Assembly (NCBI GenBank): GCA_947628555.1
Contig: CANRAI010000042.1
Coordinates: 1-9,311 of the forward strand
DNA from: an uncultured Clostridia bacterium
GTDB taxonomy: Bacteria; Bacillota; Clostridia; Christensenellales; Borkfalkiaceae
DNA length: 9,311 bases
Direction: 5' to 3'
Below the pieces are notes generated by a model that saw only the letters and a program-made list of their open reading frames with translations, was not told the DNA's origin and did not search any database. This document shows positions 4,928 through 9,311 of the stretch, piece after piece; the first letter of the stretch is position 1; the number at the start of each line of letters is the position of its first letter. The translations under genes and the position numbers were made by a program.

Positions 4928-6841
4928 TCACATATTTTCAAGCCTGCTGAGCCACAGCGTTGCCACCGCGTCGGACGGCATACGCCAATCGCCGCGCGGC
5001 GAAAGCGTTACAGACCCGACCTTTACACCGTCGGGCACGCACGAACGCTTGAATTGTTGCGCGAAAAATCTTTCGTAGAAATTTTTAAGCCACTTTAAAA
5101 TTGTTTCATCGTCAAACTCGCCTTTAAAGGCGCGCTTTGCCATGAAATATACTTTTTCGGGAGAGAAACCGCGGCGAATCGCGTTGTAAAGGAAAAAATC
5201 GTGAAGAATATAAGGTCCTACCAAGTCTTCGGTTTTTTGGGCAATCTTACCGTCCTTATCGGGGGGCAGAAGTTCCGGACTGATTTCCGTAGCCAAAATA
5301 TCCTTTAAAACCTTTTCGGCAGCGCCGCCCAGCCTTTCGGCTTCATATTTGACAAGGTGCTTTACAAGCGTTTTGGGTACGGAAGAATTTACGGCGTACA
5401 TGGACATATGGTCGCCGTTGTAAGTTGCCCAGCCGAGGGCGATTTCGCTTAAATCCCCCGTTCCTATTACAAGACCGCCCGTCTTGTTTGCCAAATCCAT
5501 TAAAATCAAAGTTCTGGTGCGGGCCTGCGAATTTTCGTACGTCACGTCGTACGTTTGCTCGTCGTGCCCTATATCCTTGAAGTGCTGCAAAACGCTTTTT
5601 TTGATTGAAATAGTTCTTTCCGTCGCACCCAGCTCGCGAATGAGTTTCAGCGAATTGTTTTTCGTTTTACCCGTTGTGCCGAACCCGGGCATCGTCACCG
5701 CGATGATACCCGACGGCTCTCTGCCCAGCGATTTAAAAGCGCGCGCCGTTACAAGCAGCGCAAGCGCGGAATCCAGCCCGCCCGAAACCCCTATCACCGC
5801 CGTTTTGGCGTTGGTATGGGAAAGGCGCTTTTCGAGCCCCTTAGATTGTATGGAAAGTATAAGCTCGGACCTTTCCGTAAGCTCCGCTCCTGCCTCGGGA
5901 ACAAACGGAAGTCTCGGAAAACTGCGGGATATTTCCCCATCGTCTTCCCCTGCTTTAAATTCTATGAAAGTATATCCTTCTTCGCACCCGCCGAAAAAGC
6001 TGCTCGACGTTCTTCGGCGCTCGTTATCGATAAGTTCTACGTCGATATCCGAGTAAAGCAACCCGTTTTCAAAGGGCTTGCTTTCGCAAAGAACCGAGCC
6101 GTTTTCGGCAATTATATTATGGCCCGCATAAACCATGTCGGTAGTGCTTTCGCCGTCGCCCGCGTCGGAATAGATATACGCGCAAACAAGCTTGCCCGAC
6201 TGCATTTTGACAAGGTCGCGCCTGTACTCCGCCTTACCTACCGTTTCGTCGCTGCACGACAGGTTGACTATAATTTCCGCCCCCGCCTGCGCGTGACCTA
6301 CCGACGGCGAAGCCGGCGACCATAAGTCCTCGCAGATTTCGCATGCAACTGTAAATCCGGGAACATTTACGGCCTTGAATATAAGCTTACTGCCGAAAGG
6401 AACGGTTTGCCCGCCGACCTTTATAGTGGAATTTTCTTTCGGAGCGGGAGAAAAATGCCGTCTTTCGTAAAATTCGCCGTAATTCGGAATATGAGTTTTG
6501 GGAACGACGCCTAAAATTTTACCGTCCGACATTACGACCGCGCAGTTATATAATCTGCCTCCGTCCGCTATGGGCGCGCCCACTATCACGAGCGACCCGA
6601 AGCCCTTCGTACAACCGCATATTTCGCTTAAAGCGGAATTTACGCCGTCAAGCAGCGCGGATTGATTGAAAAGGTCGCCGCAGGTATATCCGCAAACGCA
6701 AAGCTCGGGAAAGACGGTCAGTCGGCTGCCCGCGGAAACGCTCGCTTTTACGGCGGAAATTATGTTTTTTGTATTGAATTTTACGTCGGCGACCCTTACG
6801 GGAACTGTCGCCGAGCAAACTTTGACAAAGCCGAACTGCAT
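4928..6841 (-). CDS. nadE: Glutamine-dependent NAD(+) synthetase
   Basis: This enzyme makes NAD from nicotinic acid adenine dinucleotide, ATP and glutamine in the last step of NAD synthesis in the cytoplasm. The 637-residue protein is the long, two-domain form. Residues 1-275 are a nitrilase-type glutaminase with a visible catalytic triad E46 (FPELC), K115 (PKTHI) and C170 (EICEDLW); the 69- and 55-residue spacings equal those of the Mycobacterium tuberculosis enzyme (E52, K121, C176). Residues about 325-637 are the ATP-pyrophosphatase synthetase with the P-loop SGGLDS at 353-358, GTGDLSEIALGW at 460-471 and YNGDHMSMY at 474-482. The ammonia made in the first domain is channelled to the second. 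The start ATG directly follows the recA stop (TAAATG), with AAGGA inside the recA end as ribosome site. nadE is not a usual member of the recA operon. Confidence 0.97.
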   Translation of the reverse strand: MQFGFVKVCSATVPVRVADVKFNTKNIISAVKASVSAGSRLTVFPELCVCGYTCGDLFNQSALLDGVNSALSEICGCTKGFGSLVIVGAPIADGGRLYNCAVVMSDGKILGVVPKTHIPNYGEFYERRHFSPAPKENSTIKVGGQTVPFGSKLIFKAVNVPGFTVACEICEDLWSPASPSVGHAQAGAEIIVNLSCSDETVGKAEYRRDLVKMQSGKLVCAYIYSDAGDGESTTDMVYAGHNIIAENGSVLCESKPFENGLLYSDIDVELIDNERRRTSSSFFGGCEEGYTFIEFKAGEDDGEISRSFPRLPFVPEAGAELTERSELILSIQSKGLEKRLSHTNAKTAVIGVSGGLDSALALLVTARAFKSLGREPSGIIAVTMPGFGTTGKTKNNSLKLIRELGATERTISIKKSVLQHFKDIGHDEQTYDVTYENSQARTRTLILMDLANKTGGLVIGTGDLSEIALGWATYNGDHMSMYAVNSSVPKTLVKHLVKYEAERLGGAAEKVLKDILATEISPELLPPDKDGKIAQKTEDLVGPYILHDFFLYNAIRRGFSPEKVYFMAKRAFKGEFDDETILKWLKNFYERFFAQQFKRSCVPDGVKVGSVTLSPRGDWRMPSDAVATLWLSRLENM

Positions 6842-7849
6842 TTAATCCTTCTTTTGCAGCGACGCTTTATGCGCTTCCCTTATTTTTGCTTCCAATTCAG
6901 CCTTGAATTCGGCATTGGCTTTAAGATAATCGCGCATTTTTTCGCGCCCCTGCGCTATTTTATTGTCGTTGTAATTGAACCACGAGCCGCTCTTTTCGAG
7001 TATTCCGTATTGAACGCCGAGGTCGATAAGACAACCTTCTTGCGAAATTCCCTCGCCGTAAATTATATCAAATTCGGCGACTTTGAAAGGCGGCGCGACT
7101 TTGTTTTTCACAACCTTGCATTTCGCGCTGTTGCCGATGATTTCGCCCTCGCTTTTTAGCGCGTCGGTCTTTCTTATGTCAAGGCGTATCGAAGCGAAAT
7201 ATTTCAACGCCTTGCCGCCGGGGGTAGTTTCGGGATTGCCGAACATAACTCCCACTTTCTCGCGGAGCTGGTTAATAAAAATTACGCAGGTTTTGGAACG
7301 GTTTGTTATGGCGGTTAGCTTTCTGAGGGCCTGTGACATCAGCCTTGCCAGCAAGCCTACGTGAGTATCGCCCATATCGCCCTCTATTTCAGCTTTTGGA
7401 GTCAGCGCCGCAACCGAATCGACCACTATAACGTCAACCGCGCTCGAACGCACAAGCGATTCGCATATATCCAACGCCTGTTCGCCCGTATCGGGTTGGG
7501 AAAGATAAAGTTCGTTGGTATCTACCCCGAGGGCGTGCGCATACTGCGCGTCGAGGGCGTGTTCGGCGTCTATAAACGCGGCGACTCCCCCCGCCTTCTG
7601 CGTTTCCGCAATTATATGCAGGGCGACCGTCGTCTTGCCCGAAGATTCCGGTCCGAAAATTTCTATAATTCTGCCGCGGGGAACGCCGCCTACGCCCAAA
7701 GCAAGGTCAAGCGAAAGGCAGCCCGTAGGTATCACTTCTATCTCGCTGTTGATATTCGTATCTCCGAGTTTCATTATAGAACCCTTGCCGTACTGCTTTT
7801 CAATTAAGGCAATGGTTGAATTTAGGGCTTTGAGTTTTTCTTCGTTCAT
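6842..7849 (-). CDS. recA: Recombinase RecA
   Basis: RecA forms ATP-dependent filaments on single-stranded DNA for homologous recombination and triggers LexA cleavage in the SOS response. The 335 residues are intact and close to the family length, with a somewhat short C-terminal tail. Visible features include the Walker A motif GPESSGKT at 66-73, catalytic E96 in FIDAEHALD, Walker B with D144 (VIVVDSVAAL), loop 1 near IEGDMGDTHVG (155-165) and loop 2 at GNPETTPGGKALKYFAS (204-220). AGGAG lies 6 bases before the ATG. The gap to cinA is 14 bp and leaves no room for a promoter or LexA box there; control is probably from upstream of the operon or from inside cinA. I did not see a convincing LexA box close upstream. 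Confidence 0.99.
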   Translation of the reverse strand: MNEEKLKALNSTIALIEKQYGKGSIMKLGDTNINSEIEVIPTGCLSLDLALGVGGVPRGRIIEIFGPESSGKTTVALHIIAETQKAGGVAAFIDAEHALDAQYAHALGVDTNELYLSQPDTGEQALDICESLVRSSAVDVIVVDSVAALTPKAEIEGDMGDTHVGLLARLMSQALRKLTAITNRSKTCVIFINQLREKVGVMFGNPETTPGGKALKYFASIRLDIRKTDALKSEGEIIGNSAKCKVVKNKVAPPFKVAEFDIIYGEGISQEGCLIDLGVQYGILEKSGSWFNYNDNKIAQGREKMRDYLKANAEFKAELEAKIREAHKASLQKKD

Positions 7850-7863
7850 ATTTTTCTCCTGAA

Positions 7864-8931
7864 TTATTTTATCTTTTTAAACGCCGCAAACAGAGCGAGA
7901 TTTATCGTGGTTTCCGTAATTGTCTGCCTGTCGCCTTTAAGCTCGTATTTGGTAACCGAAATCCCGTCCGATTTACCTACGCCTATATAAACGAGACCCA
8001 CGGGCTTGGAAGTGGAATCGGAATTGGGTCCGGCTATACCCGTAGTGGAAACGGCTACGTCGCATCCGCCCGTATTAAGAAGTCCTTCCACCATCTCGTA
8101 TGCGGTGTCTTCCGACACTGCGCCCTGATTTTTCAAGGTAATCTGCTTTACGCCGAGACGTTTGGTTTTGGATTCGTTGGAATAGGTGTTCACGCCCTCG
8201 TAGTAAACCTCGCTTATGCCCGGCACTTCCACCAGACGCTTAGCAATGCCGCCGCCCGTAAAGGATTCCGCGACGGAAATTTTGATACGGCGAAGTTTTA
8301 AAAGCTGATAAAGCCTTTCTGCAAGCGAAACGTCCTCTATGGCATAGACATATTCGTTAAGGCTGCCGATAAGGGAACGGTAAATTACGTCCACGGCGTC
8401 TTGCCCGAGTGTTTGGGGATAGATTATCTCTATCGAGCAATCCGAATATCGGCTTGTAACGTTAAAATCGCACTGCGGACTAATGTTTTTGACCTTTCCT
8501 ATCGCTTCGTTTATAACCGCGGTCGAAGCGCCGACGGTCTTTATATACATTCTGCCTATACGCCGCCCGAGCTTTGATATTACAAGTTCCGCGGCGGTTT
8601 TTCGCCCTTCCGCGTCGTCCGAATTTATAACAAAAACTCCCGTTCCCTCCGCGGAAAGCGCAACGCCCTCGAATTTACCGCCGAATAATTTTTCCGAAAA
8701 ATCTTTAAGCGCGTTTACCGTCGCCTGCGGGCACAGAAGCACAATCCCAGAATAATTCCCCTTACATTCGCGTACGCTGCGGGTGATTTCCTCCGAGTCG
8801 TCGAAAGCGCAATATTCGAGCCTGTCGAAATAAACGCCTTCCGAAGCAAACTTTTTAATAATCGAGTCCGCAACTTCAAAGTCGTTTACCTTTTTGTTCC
8901 GTAAAACAATCAAGCAGTTTTTTAAACTCAT
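7864..8931 (-). CDS. cinA: CinA-family protein: intact NMN-deamidase domain with a reduced N-terminal domain
   Basis: Residues about 200-355 form the CinA C-terminal (PncC) domain, which deamidates nicotinamide mononucleotide to nicotinate mononucleotide. AESFTGG at 221-227 carries the expected catalytic Ser223 (Phe replaces the usual Cys next to it). GVNTYSNESK (246-255), GAVSEDTAYEMVEG (270-283), STTGIAGP (295-302) and KPVGLVYIG (309-317) are all typical. Residues about 125-195 resemble the middle domain of full-length CinA. The first 120 residues stand in the place of the MoCF-like domain (ADP-ribose pyrophosphatase in characterised CinA), but are shorter, and neither the usual VGTELL start nor the GGxGPTxDD loop is visible; LLCPQATVNALKDF lies at about its position. 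Total length is 355 against about 410-420. The ATG overlaps the pgsA stop as ATGA, which fixes the start, and no frame break is seen. In Firmicutes this gene is often called competence-damage inducible. Confidence 0.9.
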   Translation of the reverse strand: MSLKNCLIVLRNKKVNDFEVADSIIKKFASEGVYFDRLEYCAFDDSEEITRSVRECKGNYSGIVLLCPQATVNALKDFSEKLFGGKFEGVALSAEGTGVFVINSDDAEGRKTAAELVISKLGRRIGRMYIKTVGASTAVINEAIGKVKNISPQCDFNVTSRYSDCSIEIIYPQTLGQDAVDVIYRSLIGSLNEYVYAIEDVSLAERLYQLLKLRRIKISVAESFTGGGIAKRLVEVPGISEVYYEGVNTYSNESKTKRLGVKQITLKNQGAVSEDTAYEMVEGLLNTGGCDVAVSTTGIAGPNSDSTSKPVGLVYIGVGKSDGISVTKYELKGDRQTITETTINLALFAAFKKIK

Positions 8932-9311
8932 TTTTTAAGCACTTCTCTGTTTTTAACAAGATAATTAGTACCCGATATCACCGTGAGAATTACGGCAAGG
9001 GCAAAAAACGCAAGCCCGACGTAGCGAACAATATCGCACGCCATATGGTCTGTAAATTCCGCAATTCCGGCGCCGGCAAGAAGCAACACTATGGCTATAT
9101 CCTGCGTAACGGTCTTATATTTGCCGAAAATATCCGCGGCAATTACCGTACCTTTGCCTGCGGCGACCATTCTGAACCCGCTTACTATAATTTCCCGTGC
9201 CAGAATTACCGCTACACCGCAACCTGCGGCAATAATAGCCCAAGAACCTAACTTAAAAGTAAAAAATCTGGGCGCGGTAAGCATTACGACAAGCGCCGAA
9301 AGCACCAAAAC
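8928..9311 (-). CDS. pgsA: CDP-diacylglycerol-glycerol-3-phosphate 3-phosphatidyltransferase, N-terminal part off the window
   Basis: The 127 visible codons are the C-terminal two thirds of PgsA, the inner-membrane enzyme that joins glycerol-3-phosphate to CDP-diacylglycerol in the first committed step to phosphatidylglycerol. The frame is open to the right edge; the first codon seen is Val (9311-9309), followed by MVLSALVVM, which in PgsA directly follows the ADK of the CDP-alcohol phosphatidyltransferase motif. The active-site aspartates are therefore just off the edge, and the Met at 9308 is internal, not a start. AREIIVSGFRM, GKGTVIAADIFGKYKTVTQ and three or four membrane helices (the last near VGLAFFALAVILTVISG) match the family. 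The TGA overlaps the cinA ATG by ATGA. Gene order pgsA-cinA-recA is standard in Firmicutes. Confidence 0.93.
   Translation of the reverse strand, partial: VLVLSALVVMLTAPRFFTFKLGSWAIIAAGCGVAVILAREIIVSGFRMVAAGKGTVIAADIFGKYKTVTQDIAIVLLLAGAGIAEFTDHMACDIVRYVGLAFFALAVILTVISGTNYLVKNREVLKK

Noticed and set aside
7850..8050. LexA (SOS) box upstream of recA
   Set aside because: No CGAAC-N4-GTTC-like match was seen in the 14-bp gap or in the nearby end of cinA. The operon promoter is outside the window.
8565..8931. Frameshift as the cause of the odd CinA N-terminus
   Set aside because: The frame is continuous from an ATG that overlaps the pgsA stop, the middle and C-terminal domains follow in the same frame, and the upstream DNA is occupied by pgsA.

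Overview
The window looks like a chromosomal core region from a Firmicute, most likely an uncultured Clostridia-type gut bacterium. The main reason is the gene order on the minus strand, pgsA-cinA-recA followed by rny, which is a hallmark of Firmicutes. Near-consensus sigma-A promoters, strong AGGAGG-type ribosome sites and a membrane-anchored RNase Y agree with this. Species cannot be named from the sequence alone. I see no rRNA, tRNA, CRISPR array, insertion sequence or phage gene.

Left part (1-3031). An acyl-ACP thioesterase gene runs leftward off the window edge (only its first 168 codons are present). It is divergent from a two-gene rightward operon. The first gene of that operon encodes an unusual PadR-type regulator: a standard winged-helix DNA-binding domain, a very long Pro/Gln/Glu-rich linker with tandem repeats, and four predicted membrane helices at the C-terminus. 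The second gene encodes a small flavodoxin-like protein. The roughly 170 bp between the divergent start codons holds an extended -10 promoter in each direction plus two dyad-symmetric elements that could be operators. The operon ends in a clear intrinsic terminator at about 3001-3031.

Middle part (3080-4850). rny (RNase Y, minus strand) has its own promoter, a strong ribosome site and its own terminator, which lies back-to-back with the terminator of the rightward operon.

Right part (4878-9311). A tightly packed minus-strand operon reads pgsA (5' end off the window), cinA, recA, nadE, with a terminator after nadE. pgsA and cinA overlap by ATGA, cinA and recA are 14 bp apart, and the recA stop codon abuts the nadE start. 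cinA keeps its NMN-deamidase (PncC) domain but has a shortened, degenerate N-terminal domain. Together with the inserted glutamine-dependent NAD synthetase, this puts two steps of NMN-to-NAD recycling on either side of recA, a plausible link between DNA repair (NAD-dependent ligase releases NMN) and NAD supply.

The most unusual item is the membrane-tethered PadR protein and its divergent pairing with a fatty-acyl-ACP thioesterase, which suggests, without proving it, a regulator that reads membrane or redox state.
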